This document shows, piece after piece, positions 18,136 through 27,389 of a DNA stretch of 64,000 nucleotides; position 1 is the stretch's first letter; every line of letters starts with the position of its first letter. This DNA comes from Bifidobacterium gallicum DSM 20093 = LMG 11596 (GTDB lineage: Bacteria; Actinomycetota; Actinomycetes; Actinomycetales; Bifidobacteriaceae). The stretch lies in the NCBI RefSeq assembly GCF_000741205.1, contig NZ_JGYW01000005.1, forward strand, positions 1-64,000, given 5' to 3'. The position numbers and the translations under genes were made by a program. A model generated the notes under the pieces. The model had not been told where the DNA came from, made no database searches, and saw only the letters and a list, made by a program, of their open reading frames with translations.

Positions 18136-18286
18136 GATGATATGACCGATAAAGCTGAACATAAGCTGGGAATTGTGCTCTAGGATTTGCTGTTCGCTAA
18201 TTGTGTGAAATCACCATATTTTCAGTTTTCACAAAACCTCCATCCATACAATCGGCCTCAATTACCAAAGACAATTGGAGGTTGCA

Positions 18287-20077
18287 ATGGCAGTAGAAAC
18301 TACTGGCTCGACGCCGCAAACCGCAACGCCCGCCGTTGCTGAGAACCTGACGGATTCTCCGCACTATCTGGCTGAAGCCCTGATTAAGAATGGCGTTAAG
18401 CACATGTATGGCGTGGTCGGCATTCCGGTCACCGATTTCGCCCGTATTGCCCAAGGCATGGGCATCCGTTTCATCGCTATGCGCCATGAGGAGGACGCCG
18501 TGAACGCGGCTGCCGCGGAAGGCTTCCTGACGGGTCGTCCGGGCGTGGCACTGACCGTGTCGGCTCCCGGTTTCCTCAACGGCCTGGCGCCGCTCAAGGA
18601 AGCCACGGAGAACGGCTTCCCAGTCATCATGATTGGCGGATCGTCCACCCGTAGCGTGGTTGATTTGCAGGAAGGCGAATACGAAGGTCTTGATCAGCGC
18701 GCCTATGCTGAACCGTTCACCAAGGCCGCATACCGTCTTGACCGTATCGAGGATGTGCCGCTGTCGGTGGCACGCGCCATGCACGTGGCCAGCTCGGGTC
18801 GTCCGGGCGCCGTCTATCTCGACTTCCCTGATGACGCAGTTGCCCAGACGATGACGAAGACTGACGCTGATGCCGCGTTGTGGACGGCCACGGACCCTGA
18901 TCCGGCTGTCCAGCCTTCCCAAGAAAGCATCGACCAGGCGTTGCAGCTGCTGTCGCAAGCCAAGAACCCGCTCGTCATCATCGGCAAGGGTGCTGCAATC
19001 GCGCAGGCTGAGAACGAGGTCCAGGAGTTCATCTCCAAGACCGATCTGCCGTTCCAGCCGATGAGCATGGCCAAGGGCTTGATTCCTGATACTGATCCGC
19101 ATTCGACGGCCAGCGCACGCGGTTTGGCATTGCGCACTGCCGATGTGGTGCTGCTGGTCGGTGCACGTTTGAATTGGATGCTCAGCTTCGGTGTGGGCAA
19201 GCATTGGAATCCTGATGTCAAGTTCATCCAAATCGACATCAACCCTGAGGAGTTTGAGAACTCGCGCAAGATTGACGTGCCGATTCTGGGCGACATCAAG
19301 TCGGCCATGACGATGCTCAACGCCGGCCTGGCCAAGACGCCGGTCAAGGCCCCGCAGGATTGGATTGATGAGCTGAAGGCCGATTCCGAGAAGAACGACG
19401 CCAAGTTCGCTTCCCGTATCGATTCGGGCAAGGTGCCGATGGGCCACTTTGATGCGCTGGGCGCGATCAAGAAGGTCTATGACCGCCATCAGGATCTCTA
19501 TCTGGTCAATGAGGGCGCGAACACGCTCGATATTTGCCGTGATGTCATCGACATCTACCAGCCTCGCCATCGTCTTGACTGCGGCACGTGGGGTGTCATG
19601 GGTTGCGGTACCGGCTATGCAATCGGTGCGGCCGTGACCACGGGCAAGAACGTGTTGTACATCGGCGGTGATTCGGCATTCGGCTTTGATGGCATGGAAG
19701 TGGAAACGGCATGCCGTTTCAACCTGCCGATCACGTTCGTCGTGCTCAACAACGGTGGCATCTACCGTGGCGACTTTGAGAACCTCGGCAAAGACGGCGA
19801 CCCTTCGCCATTGACGCTGACCTATGATGCGCACTACGAGAAGATGATTGAAGCGTTCGGTGGCCAAGGCTATTACGCCACGACCCCGGATGAGGTCGAG
19901 CAGATGGTCGAAGAGGCCGTCGCTTCGGGCAAGCCGAGTTTCGTGCACGTGCAGCTCGCCATTTACGCGGGCGGCGAGTCGGGCCATATCGGCAACCTCA
20001 ACCCCAAGCCTGTGGTCGGTCCTCTGGCCACGTCCGAGGTTACGGCCAACCCGTACCTCGAAGGCGCCCGCATGTGA
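18287..20077 (+). CDS. oxc: Oxalyl-CoA decarboxylase
   Basis: This thiamine-diphosphate enzyme of 596 residues converts oxalyl-CoA to formyl-CoA and CO2. The N-terminal Pyr domain carries the cofactor-activating Glu68 in RHEED. The C-terminal PP domain carries the metal/ThDP motif GDSAFGFDGMEVET followed by VVLNNGGIY. The pattern SAPGFLNGLAPLKEA and overall length match Oxc better than acetolactate synthase. The ATG at 18287 lies five bases after GGAGG; a TTG at 18275 is rejected. The next gene is an AEC carrier of the YfdV type. The partner CoA-transferase is encoded 14 kb away at 34195. In E. coli the three homologues sit together (yfdW-yfdU-yfdV), which supports an oxalate function here. 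Confidence 0.93.
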   Translation: MAVETTGSTPQTATPAVAENLTDSPHYLAEALIKNGVKHMYGVVGIPVTDFARIAQGMGIRFIAMRHEEDAVNAAAAEGFLTGRPGVALTVSAPGFLNGLAPLKEATENGFPVIMIGGSSTRSVVDLQEGEYEGLDQRAYAEPFTKAAYRLDRIEDVPLSVARAMHVASSGRPGAVYLDFPDDAVAQTMTKTDADAALWTATDPDPAVQPSQESIDQALQLLSQAKNPLVIIGKGAAIAQAENEVQEFISKTDLPFQPMSMAKGLIPDTDPHSTASARGLALRTADVVLLVGARLNWMLSFGVGKHWNPDVKFIQIDINPEEFENSRKIDVPILGDIKSAMTMLNAGLAKTPVKAPQDWIDELKADSEKNDAKFASRIDSGKVPMGHFDALGAIKKVYDRHQDLYLVNEGANTLDICRDVIDIYQPRHRLDCGTWGVMGCGTGYAIGAAVTTGKNVLYIGGDSAFGFDGMEVETACRFNLPITFVVLNNGGIYRGDFENLGKDGDPSPLTLTYDAHYEKMIEAFGGQGYYATTPDEVEQMVEEAVASGKPSFVHVQLAIYAGGESGHIGNLNPKPVVGPLATSEVTANPYLEGARM

Positions 20078-20098
20078 TTGACACATGTCACCCATGAT

Positions 20099-20176
20099 GC
20101 TGTCCGACCCCGTCGAGAAGGGCAGGGCCGGACAGCACCTTGGCTGGCATCCCGTACCGTGTGAATCCGGGATGCC
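20099..20176 (+). other. Two tandem hairpins between oxc and the AEC carrier gene
   Basis: GCTGTCCG/CGGACAGC (20099-20136) and GGCATCCCG/CGGGATGCC (20146-20176) are both perfect stems within the 136-base intergenic gap. Neither is followed by a T run. They could stabilise the oxc message or tune expression of the downstream carrier within one operon. Confidence 0.5.
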
Positions 20177-20213
20177 GCCGGTATCCACCCCCCCAATTTC
20201 ATAGGACACTCCC

Positions 20214-21317
20214 ATGGGAAAAATCATCATTACGGACATCGTGCCGATCATCGTGATCATGGCATTGGGTTATGTCTGTGGCAAGTTCCATTACTTCGAC
20301 AATGACCAGCGACAGGGCCTGAACAAGGTTGTGTTGAACATCGCCCTTCCTGCGGCATTGTTCATCTCCATTGTCAAGGCCACGCGTGGCATGCTGGCCG
20401 CTGATTTGACGCTGACAATCCTTGGTTTTGTTGGCATCATCGTCATGTTCATGCTTTCGTACTTCTTGTGCAAGCTCATGTTCAAGCACAACACGCAGGA
20501 AGCTGCCGTGTGCGCATTGATCGCAGGTTCACCTACGATCGGCTTTCTCGGTTTCGCTGTGCTCGACCCGATTTACGGCAACACGGTCAGTACGAACCTC
20601 GTCATCGCCATCATCTCGATTGTGGTCAACGCGGTGACAATCCCGATCGGCATGTACCTGATCAACCTGGGTCAGGCGCGTGACAATGAGAAGCTTGCCA
20701 TGGCCGCCGCCAACAAGCAGCTGCCGACCGCCGCTCCCGCCAAGGGTGATGTGGCTGTCGATCCTACGAAGGATCCTAAGACCGACAAGGACGCTGAGAT
20801 TTCCGTCGCCGCTTCCGACAAGAAGGGCAAGGCCAAGCGCCATATCAAGAACAAGAATGTTGCCGCGTTGGTCAACGCTCTTGAACAGCCCGTGTGCTGG
20901 GCTCCTATCCTGGCCATCATCATCGTGCTGATCGGCATCCGTATCCCGGACCAGGTCGCGCCAACGTTCGATCTGATCGCCAAGGCCAACTCTGGTGTGG
21001 CCGTGTTGGCTGCAGGTTTGGCACTGTCCACGGTCAAGTTCTCGTTCGGTTGGGAAACCATCTGGAACACGATTTACCGTTTGCTCATCACGCCTGCCGC
21101 CTTCTTGGGTGTGGGCTTGCTGTGCGGCATGGGTCATGACATCAACAAGCTGGCTATGCTCGTGCTGTCCGTCGCTTTGCCGCCTGCTTTCTCCGGCATC
21201 ATCATTTCGAGCCGTTACAACATTTACGTCAAGGAAGGCGCGTCGACCACGGCTGTGTCGACTGTTGCGTTCGCTGTGACCTGCTTGCTGTGGATTTGGC
21301 TCGTGCCGAAGTTCTAA
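20214..21317 (+). CDS. AEC-family transporter (YfdV-like), candidate oxalate/formate carrier
   Basis: This 367-residue carrier of the auxin efflux carrier family has about ten transmembrane helices in two halves. The halves are joined by a long, lysine-rich and alanine-rich cytoplasmic loop (about residues 155-230, containing TKDPKTDKDAEIS). The family transports organic anions such as malate. In E. coli the AEC member YfdV is encoded with the oxalate genes, and here the gene directly follows oxc on the same strand. Oxalate import or formate export is therefore a reasonable inference, not something the sequence proves. A strong terminator follows at 21342-21374, closing the oxc unit. Confidence 0.85.
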   Translation: MGKIIITDIVPIIVIMALGYVCGKFHYFDNDQRQGLNKVVLNIALPAALFISIVKATRGMLAADLTLTILGFVGIIVMFMLSYFLCKLMFKHNTQEAAVCALIAGSPTIGFLGFAVLDPIYGNTVSTNLVIAIISIVVNAVTIPIGMYLINLGQARDNEKLAMAAANKQLPTAAPAKGDVAVDPTKDPKTDKDAEISVAASDKKGKAKRHIKNKNVAALVNALEQPVCWAPILAIIIVLIGIRIPDQVAPTFDLIAKANSGVAVLAAGLALSTVKFSFGWETIWNTIYRLLITPAAFLGVGLLCGMGHDINKLAMLVLSVALPPAFSGIIISSRYNIYVKEGASTTAVSTVAFAVTCLLWIWLVPKF

Positions 21318-21341
21318 ACGTGCCATTGCAACTGACACTCG

Positions 21342-21374
21342 GGGAGGCTTCCGTCAGGGAGCCTCCCTTTTTTT
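21342..21374 (+). terminator. Terminator of the oxc-carrier unit
   Basis: GGGAGGCT and AGCCTCCC form a perfect stem around a ten-base loop, followed by seven T. It is a clear rho-independent terminator. Confidence 0.92.
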
Positions 21375-21503
21375 ATTTCCGCATATCCCACATCACCTTC
21401 CCGCGCTCCCGTCCATTACCGGGTTGCGCCGTAAAGCCCCTGCCTTTAGGCATGGGGATGTAAGGCGCGCATGTCTTATAAAAACTGTGCCATGATTATA
21501 ACC

Positions 21504-22730
21504 ATGAGTTCCGATGGTGTGGTCCAGCGGGCCTACAGGTTCCGTTTTTATCCAACGCCCCAGCAGGAGGACCTGCTTCGGTGTACCATCGGATGCTGCC
21601 GTCTGGTGTACAACAAGGCTTTGGCTGCACGCACCGAAGCATGGACGACGCGGCACGAGCGCATAGGCTTCGCGGAAACCAGCCGCCAGTTGACCCTATG
21701 GAAGAACACCGAGGAACTGTCGTTCCTCAACGACGTGTCCTCCGTTGCATTGCAACGGTCCGTAAGACATTTGCAGGCGGCGTTCTCCAACTTCTTCAAC
21801 CAGCGTGGCGACTACCCGGAATTCAAGAAGAAGTCCCATGGCGGTTCCGCGTCGTTCATGCGCACCGCGTTCACATGGGACGGCCGCGACCTCAAGCTCG
21901 CCAAGATGGGCGAACCCTTGAATATCAAGTGGAGCCGCACGCTGCCGCGCAGCGCCAAGCCGTCGAGTGTGACCGTCATATTGGACGCGGCCGGACGCTG
22001 GCATGTGAGCATCCTCGTCGAGGAACACGTCAAACCATTGCCCAAGGCCGGTACGCAGGTCGGCATCGACATGGGGTTGACGGACTTCGCCATCACCTCG
22101 AACGGGGAAAAGACAGCCAACCCCCGATTCCGCAAACGGGACGCGCAACGGTTGAGGAAAGCGCAACGCGATCTGGCGCGCAAACGGAAAGGGAGCAACA
22201 ATCACCGCAGGGCCATGTTGAAGGTGGCCCGTATTCAGGCCCGCATCGCGGACCGGCGCAAGGATTTCCTGCACAAGCTCTCGACCCGAATCGTCCGTGA
22301 AAACCAAACGGTCGTCATCGAGGACTTGGCGGTGAAAAACATGAGCCGCAGGTGCAAACCCGTCGCCGACCCGCAACAGCCGGGACGGTGGAAACGCAAC
22401 GGCCAGACGGCCAAACGCGCCCTCAACCGCGGTATCACGGACGCGGGCTGGCGTATGTTGCGCACCATGCTCGCATACAAGTGCGAATGGTACGGGCGTC
22501 AGCTTGTGGTCATCGACCGCTGGTACCCCAGCAGCCAAATCTGTTCGACCTGCGGGAAGAACACCGGCCGCAAACCGTTGAACGTCAGGGCATGGACGTG
22601 CCCCGCGTGCCACACGACCCATGACAGGGACGTGAACGCAGCCAAAAACATCCTCGCCGCAGGGCTTGCGGTGAACGTCTGCGGAGACCAACGCAAACAC
22701 CGCGATGCATTGTCGCAGTGCGAAGCGTAG
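21504..22730 (+). CDS. tnpB: TnpB, RNA-guided DNA endonuclease
   Basis: This full-length TnpB of about 408 residues is an ancestor-type relative of Cas12. An N-terminal helix-turn-helix region opens with RAYRFRFYPTPQQE. The split RuvC domain has all three acidic residues: Asp in GIDMGLTDFA, Glu in VVIEDLAVKNM, and Asp in [12 protein letters not shown] four-cysteine zinc ribbon (CSTCGK, CPACHT) is inserted before the last motif. The protein is therefore likely active. ATGs at 21471, 21492 and 21504 are in frame; 21504 fits the family N-terminus best, but none has a strong ribosome site. The end is nearly identical to the fragment at 1-240. Confidence 0.93.
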   Translation: MSSDGVVQRAYRFRFYPTPQQEDLLRCTIGCCRLVYNKALAARTEAWTTRHERIGFAETSRQLTLWKNTEELSFLNDVSSVALQRSVRHLQAAFSNFFNQRGDYPEFKKKSHGGSASFMRTAFTWDGRDLKLAKMGEPLNIKWSRTLPRSAKPSSVTVILDAAGRWHVSILVEEHVKPLPKAGTQVGIDMGLTDFAITSNGEKTANPRFRKRDAQRLRKAQRDLARKRKGSNNHRRAMLKVARIQARIADRRKDFLHKLSTRIVRENQTVVIEDLAVKNMSRRCKPVADPQQPGRWKRNGQTAKRALNRGITDAGWRMLRTMLAYKCEWYGRQLVVIDRWYPSSQICSTCGKNTGRKPLNVRAWTCPACHTTHDRDVNAAKNILAAGLAVNVCGDQRKHRDALSQCEA

Positions 22731-22799
22731 TCGGTGAAACAGAAAACCCTTTCCGCGAGGAAAGGAATCCCCCGGCTTCAGCCGTGGGGAGGACGTCAA
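22690..22799 (+). ncRNA. Probable right-end guide RNA scaffold of the second tnpB element
   Basis: After the tnpB stop, two stem-loops occur (CCTTTCC-GCGA-GGAAAGG, and CCCCCGGC-TTCA-GCCGTGGGG), then the right end GGACGTCAA. TnpB guide RNAs span exactly this part of the element, with the guide starting just outside (22800). The 5' limit given here is approximate. Confidence 0.5.
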
Positions 22800-22835
22800 C
22801 ATCCATATTCTCGCAATGCCCCTTAGCCAATCCGC

Positions 22836-22864
22836 TTGCACACCCCCGTCGACTGCGGCTACAG
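22836..22864 (+). promoter_or_regulatory. Candidate promoter and leader hairpins of fucO
   Basis: TTGCAC and CTACAG are 17 bases apart, outside the transposon end. Downstream, before the fucO ribosome site, lie two small perfect hairpins: GCCGCTA/TAGCGGC at 22875-22893 and GCACT/AGTGC at 22892-22904. Confidence 0.35.
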
Positions 22865-22921
22865 TGGGCTAGTAGCCGCTAGGGGATAGCGGCACTGATA
22901 GTGCAGCAAAGGAGCTGACCC

Positions 22922-24073
22922 ATGGTATATCGCATGATTTTCAACCAGACCGCCTATTTCGGCAGGGGAGCGATCAACGAAATTCCCGCGGCCGCCAAGT
23001 CGCGCGGTTTCAAGAAAGCGTTCATTGTGACCGACCGCGTGCTCGTGGATAACGGCACCGTCAAGAAAGTCACTGACGTGCTTGATGCGGCCGGCATGCC
23101 GTATGTTGTGTTTGATGATGTGCAGCCGAACCCGCCTGTGGAAAACATTCAGCATGGTGTGGAAGAGTTCAAGAAGTCGGGTGCTGATTTCCTGATCGGT
23201 TTGGGTGGTGGCAGTCCACAAGATACGTGCAAAGGCATTGGCATTGTGGTGGCGAATCCCGAGTTTGCCGATGTGCTCTCGCTCGAAGGTGTGGCGGATA
23301 CGAGGCATCCGAGCGTGCCGATTTTTGGCGTGCCGACGACCGCCGGTACGGCGTCGGAGACCACAATCAACTATGTGGTGACTGACACGAAGAACAAACG
23401 CAAGTTCGTGGCCGTCGACCCGCATGACATTCCGATTCTGGCGTTCGTAGATCCCGATCTGACCGATGGCATGCCTCGCTCGCTCAAGGTGGCTACGGGA
23501 TTGGATGCGTTGACGCATGCGATTGAAAGCGTGGTCACACCGGGTGCGTGGAGTTTGTCGGACGCGTTGTCGATGCAGACGATCCGCATGATTGCGCAGA
23601 ACCTGGCCAAGAGTGTCGATGGTGATGTGGACGCGGGCGAGCAGATGGCGTACGCGTCATATATCACGGGTATGAGCTATTCGAATGTGGGATTGGGTCT
23701 CGTGCATGGCATGGCCCACCCATTGGGAGGCCAGCTTGGTGTGGCCCATGGTGTGGCCAACGGCATTTTGTTGGCGCCCGTCATGGAGTTCAACAAGGCA
23801 TACAGCGGTGAAAAGTACCGTGATATCGCGGACGCGTTCGGTGTGGAAGGTGCTTATAGCCGTGATCTTGATGCAGTGCGTGACGATGCGGTCGCCGCCG
23901 TGGCGCAATTGACTAAAGACTTGGGCAATCCGACAACAATCAGCGAGGTAGGTGCCACTGAGGATGATCTGGAAGCGTTGGCACGTGACGCGTACGCCGA
24001 CGTGTGTACGCCAGGTAATCCGCGCAAGCCTACGCAACAGGAAATCTTTGAACTGTACCGTTCGCTGATGTGA
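22922..24073 (+). CDS. fucO: Lactaldehyde reductase / 1,2-propanediol oxidoreductase
   Basis: This 383-residue iron-dependent group III alcohol dehydrogenase has the same length as E. coli FucO. It reduces L-lactaldehyde to 1,2-propanediol with NADH during fucose or rhamnose use, regenerating NAD+. The nucleotide-binding GLGGGSPQDTCKGI and the metal-binding region (GLDALTHAIES, then HGMAHPLGGQLGVAHG with the conserved histidines) are present. AAGGAG precedes the ATG at 22922 by a normal distance. No fucose catabolic genes are nearby, so the physiological substrate stays open. The gene lies right after the transposon and ends before a strong bidirectional hairpin. Confidence 0.9.
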   Translation: MVYRMIFNQTAYFGRGAINEIPAAAKSRGFKKAFIVTDRVLVDNGTVKKVTDVLDAAGMPYVVFDDVQPNPPVENIQHGVEEFKKSGADFLIGLGGGSPQDTCKGIGIVVANPEFADVLSLEGVADTRHPSVPIFGVPTTAGTASETTINYVVTDTKNKRKFVAVDPHDIPILAFVDPDLTDGMPRSLKVATGLDALTHAIESVVTPGAWSLSDALSMQTIRMIAQNLAKSVDGDVDAGEQMAYASYITGMSYSNVGLGLVHGMAHPLGGQLGVAHGVANGILLAPVMEFNKAYSGEKYRDIADAFGVEGAYSRDLDAVRDDAVAAVAQLTKDLGNPTTISEVGATEDDLEALARDAYADVCTPGNPRKPTQQEIFELYRSLM

Positions 24074-24093
24074 TCGAGCGGGGGCTGAACGAT

Positions 24094-24130
24094 GATGGTC
24101 CGTTGGCATGCCATATGCCAACGGACCATC
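24094..24130. terminator. Bidirectional terminator between fucO and the transporter gene
   Basis: A perfect 16-bp stem (GATGGTCCGTTGGCAT with ATGCCAACGGACCATC) closes a five-base loop between two convergent genes. T runs are short on both sides. Confidence 0.8.
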
Positions 24131-24155
24131 CTATGCGTATGTCCGTGATCGAATC

Positions 24156-25529
24156 CTATCGGGATTGAGTACCCAAGACGCGTGGTTCTGCAATGCCTGT
24201 CCCATGGTTGCGGATTGCCATGATGATGCCTTGGATCGCGATGATGGCTGAGCAGATCCAGCGTGTGATCATGAACGCCGTATCCACGTGGTTGATGCTG
24301 ATGTGGAACGCGTAGGCGGACATGGCGAGCGCGTCATTGTGCAATACGGCCAGTGAGACCATGGCGAGTACGATCACGAGGATGGTTTGTCCGGCCACAA
24401 TACCGGTGCCGATGGTTTTCTGGGAAGACAGCGCCTGGTCGACGTCGGTCAGTTGTGATTGGTGACGGAAGGTACCGCTGACCATGGCGTCACCGGTTTG
24501 TGACAGGAATCCGATTGCGAATACGGCGATGCAATCGGTGATCGTGTTTGGTATGGCGAAAACGATCAGTGCGATGATCATGGCGAGTGTGATCAAGCGT
24601 GGAATGTTGTGGCTGCCAAGTTTGCGTATCAGTGCGGATGCGCCGAGCATAGCGAGGAATTGGCCGAGGAATTGCAATCCATTGATGATCAGCACGCCCG
24701 GAATGTTGTTGCTGGCGATGTAGTAGAACACGTTGAACAGCACGACCATGATCAGCACTTCGTTGTAATACATGCCATGGTAGTTGAATGCTTGTGCCGG
24801 CAGGTAGCGTTTGCACTGGTTGACGACGACGAGGATGATCGCCACGAGCACCATGACAATGATGATGTCGGCGGCTCCTGCTGTCTGTTTGAACAGGCGT
24901 ACGAAAAATGCGATCAGCAGCATCAGCAGTGCGGGGATGCCGTAGCGCATGTCACCGGTATGCGGTTGGAACAATGACCGGTTTTTCATCGTGTCGCTCA
25001 GGTCGAATGATTGCAACGTAAGCAACGCGATGACAGCCATGATGATGTAAACGGAAATAATAATTGTTTCCAAACGTCCCTGAGCGGCCAGGATGGCGAA
25101 TGAGAAGACGGTCATCAACGCGAATCCCATGAGATTGGCGTGCGGGTAGGGGAACGTGCCGGCTTTCAGTAACTCCGATTTGACGGTGCGGTACATCGTG
25201 CCGAAAATTGAGCTGCCGAATCCGATCAGTACGCCGGCAATGTCGTAACAGATGATGCTCAGATGGCCGAACCAGCATACCAGCGCGCCAACAATGACAA
25301 TCCACGCGCTGATTTGGGCGAGCCGATACGGGTTGTTCACTTCGCCGAACATGCCGAGCGTGAATTCACCCATCTTGTTGAACGCGTAAAACAGCACGAA
25401 CGGCAGCACGTACGTGAACTCGCCTTCGTGCGCGATGAAGGATGTGACAAAAATGAACAGCGGAATCATTGGCACGCCACTGATGGCCGCCTCCGTAATC
25501 CACACGCCGCAATGGTTGAGCGCACGCAT
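24156..25529 (-). CDS. MFS-like multi-pass transporter, substrate unknown
   Basis: This is a 457-residue protein of about twelve hydrophobic helices (for example VPMIPLFIFVTSFIA near the N-terminus and IVAGQTILVIVLAMVSLAVL towards the C-terminus). The layout, with short polar loops such as RTVKSEL and a central polar break after DLSDTMKNRSLF, resembles sugar carriers of the GPH or related MFS groups. The start at 25529 (MRALNHC) is four bases after AAGGAGGCGGG; a longer frame to 25556 is less likely. It is convergent with fucO. The substrate cannot be deduced. Confidence 0.7.
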   Translation of the reverse strand: MRALNHCGVWITEAAISGVPMIPLFIFVTSFIAHEGEFTYVLPFVLFYAFNKMGEFTLGMFGEVNNPYRLAQISAWIVIVGALVCWFGHLSIICYDIAGVLIGFGSSIFGTMYRTVKSELLKAGTFPYPHANLMGFALMTVFSFAILAAQGRLETIIISVYIIMAVIALLTLQSFDLSDTMKNRSLFQPHTGDMRYGIPALLMLLIAFFVRLFKQTAGAADIIIVMVLVAIILVVVNQCKRYLPAQAFNYHGMYYNEVLIMVVLFNVFYYIASNNIPGVLIINGLQFLGQFLAMLGASALIRKLGSHNIPRLITLAMIIALIVFAIPNTITDCIAVFAIGFLSQTGDAMVSGTFRHQSQLTDVDQALSSQKTIGTGIVAGQTILVIVLAMVSLAVLHNDALAMSAYAFHISINHVDTAFMITRWICSAIIAIQGIIMAIRNHGTGIAEPRVLGTQSR

Positions 25530-25613
25530 CCCGCCTCCTTGACTGACCAATACCATTCAGTCTAAAAGTAAGCGGTTGATACGTGCGCCCATGTTCGAGG
25601 CCGGCGCAAGCGC

Positions 25614-26059
25614 CTAAAAACTGCGCGTGCGGTACAGGCGTGCGGAAATGACGAACGACAGCGCGTACACGGCCAAACCGCCAATCAGAACGAGGAAAGC
25701 GCCGAGCGGAGTGACCAACCATTCCGGCAGTCCGGCGATGAATGCCACGTCGGATTCCTGCAGTGCACCCCAGGCAACGAGCATCGCGAACAGCATGACC
25801 ACGGGCACATACCTGATCGCACGGGTGAAGCCCATTTTCATGACGAACGGCAGCACCCGAGCACGCACCTCATCAACGTCGTCTTACCTGAACCGTTGAC
25901 ACCCACCAAATCCACAATCATGCCAGGCGGCACCACGAGGTCCACATCAGACAACGCAAAACCGTCATACCACTTCGTCAAGCCACGCACTTGCAGCAGG
26001 GCGGCGGCATCACTCGAATCGATAACAGGGGCGGCAGAAGAAGACACGAACGTGTCCAT
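25614..26059 (-). pseudogene. Fused remnants of an ABC transporter ATPase and permease
   Basis: The minus strand starts at 26059 (MDTFVSSS, after GGAGG) with the beginning of an ABC ATPase: LLQVRGLTKWYDGFALSDVD and Walker A VNGSGKTTLMR. Just after Walker A the homology stops. The sequence passes, out of frame, into the C-terminal part of a membrane permease (EVRARVLPFVMKMGF, then two hydrophobic helices, ending RLYRTRSF). The Q-loop, ABC signature, Walker B and most of the permease are missing. The simplest reading is one deletion that removed the middle of a two-gene operon. The junction is near 25870. No active transporter can be made from this locus. Confidence 0.8.
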
Positions 26060-26268
26060 AAGCAACCTCCACCTTTCTTCCCAAAAAGCACGCCACAACA
26101 CCACAACACGGCATACGAAAAAGGCGGAACCTAGGCAGACTCCTCAACGAACAGCAGCGGGAATGAGGCAGACAACAAACCTGTTGAACCTTGAAAGCAG
26201 GCGCAAATGCAGACGCGGATAAACGGCCCTGTCTGCGACATTTCTGGAACATGACAAGGATGAAACCG

Positions 26269-27231
26269 ATGAACACAGCAACCATATACCTGGCCGGAGG
26301 ATGCTTCTGGGGCACGCAAGCCTACCTGCAACGCATCCCAGGAGTAGTGAACACGCGAGTCGGATACGCAAACGCGAATGTGGAAGCGCCCACGTATACG
26401 CAAGTATGCACAGGGCAAACAGGCGCCGCAGAAACAGTGGAAGTCACCTACGATCCGCAAGCACTCGGCTTGCCGCTGCTGCTGCAAGCCTATGCGCGCA
26501 CCATCAATCCCACCTCACTTAACCAGCAAGGCAACGACCGCGGCACCCAATACCGCACCGGCATCTACTGGACCAATGATGCCGATGAAGCTGAAGTGGC
26601 ACAGTTCCTCACGGCGTTGCAACAGACCGTCGGCAAGCCCCTCGCCATAGAAAGCGGACCACTACGCAACTTCACAGCCGCCGAAGAATACCACCAAGAT
26701 TACTTGAACAAGAACCCGGGCGGATACTGCCACGTCAACCTGGCCGACGCCGACCGGTTCGTCGCCGAACACCTCTACACCAAACCGGACAACGCAACAT
26801 TACGCGAAACACTACCGGAAACCACGTATGAAGTCACCCAACACGCAGCCACCGAACGGCCATTCTCACACGAATACGACCATGAGTTCTCTCCGGGTAT
26901 TTATGTGGATGCCGTCAGCGCAGAACCACTGTTTCTCTCCAGCGACAAATACGACTCAGGCTGCGGATGGCCCGCATTCACAAAACCTATCAACGAGTCT
27001 GCAGTCAGCAGGCACGCAGACCAAACGCTGCCAGGGCGGCCACGCGTCGAAATACGCAGCCGATTCGCCAACAGCCACCTCGGACACGTATTCACCGACG
27101 GACCACAAGAAAGAGGCGGACTACGCTACTGCATCAACGGCGCCGCGCTACGATTCATCCCCTTGGCCAACATGGAACAAGAAGGCTACGGATGGCTCAT
27201 CGATCGTGTGCGCCAAGAAACCGGCAAATAG
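26269..27231 (+). CDS. msrAB: Bifunctional peptide methionine sulfoxide reductase MsrA-MsrB
   Basis: This 320-residue fusion enzyme reduces both S- and R-methionine sulfoxides in proteins after oxidative damage. The MsrA part (about 1-160) has the catalytic Cys12 in GGCFWGT and YRTGIYW. The MsrB part (about 180-320) has [15 protein letters not shown] and catalytic Cys288 in [11 protein letters not shown]. Zinc-binding CxxC pairs of some MsrB enzymes are not seen. The start at 26269 is eight bases after AGGA; in-frame ATGs at 26251 and 26260 are possible. It lies alone among decayed genes and is itself intact. Base usage towards ACA/CAA-rich codons differs somewhat from its neighbours. Confidence 0.93.
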   Translation: MNTATIYLAGGCFWGTQAYLQRIPGVVNTRVGYANANVEAPTYTQVCTGQTGAAETVEVTYDPQALGLPLLLQAYARTINPTSLNQQGNDRGTQYRTGIYWTNDADEAEVAQFLTALQQTVGKPLAIESGPLRNFTAAEEYHQDYLNKNPGGYCHVNLADADRFVAEHLYTKPDNATLRETLPETTYEVTQHAATERPFSHEYDHEFSPGIYVDAVSAEPLFLSSDKYDSGCGWPAFTKPINESAVSRHADQTLPGRPRVEIRSRFANSHLGHVFTDGPQERGGLRYCINGAALRFIPLANMEQEGYGWLIDRVRQETGK

Positions 27232-27316
27232 TGACCGCGCATCGGACGCCGTCGATGGCGACATGAAGCGACATGACTGACGTGACTGAGCCGTGCGCGT
27301 GACCGGCGCTCGCGAT

Positions 27317-27351
27317 AAGGGCCGTTGACCAGGTGAAGGTCAACGGCCCTT
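27317..27351. terminator. Bidirectional terminator after msrAB
   Basis: AAGGGCCGTTGACC pairs perfectly with GGTCAACGGCCCTT (14 bp, seven-base loop). It separates msrAB from the convergent zinc-ribbon pseudogene. Confidence 0.8.
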
Positions 27352-27389
27352 TGGATTGCGTATTGAATTGATAGGTATCGTCGTGACGC

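Larger units (their letters stand above)
21420..22799 (+). mobile_element. Complete tnpB-only IS200/IS605 element with IS608-like ends
   Basis: The element is flanked on the left by TTAC (21416-21419) and ends on the right in TCAA (22796-22799), the two cleavage signatures known for IS608. A left-end hairpin (GCCCCTGCC...GGCATGGGG around 21434-21460) and right-end hairpins after tnpB complete the pattern. Only tnpB is present, so transposition would need a TnpA from elsewhere. The element lies between the oxc unit and fucO. The right end matches the copy at 1-335. Confidence 0.75.

Noticed and set aside
18197-20260. A 687-codon minus-strand frame opposite oxc
   Set aside because: It is the antisense of a complete ThDP enzyme, with no start signals or homology.
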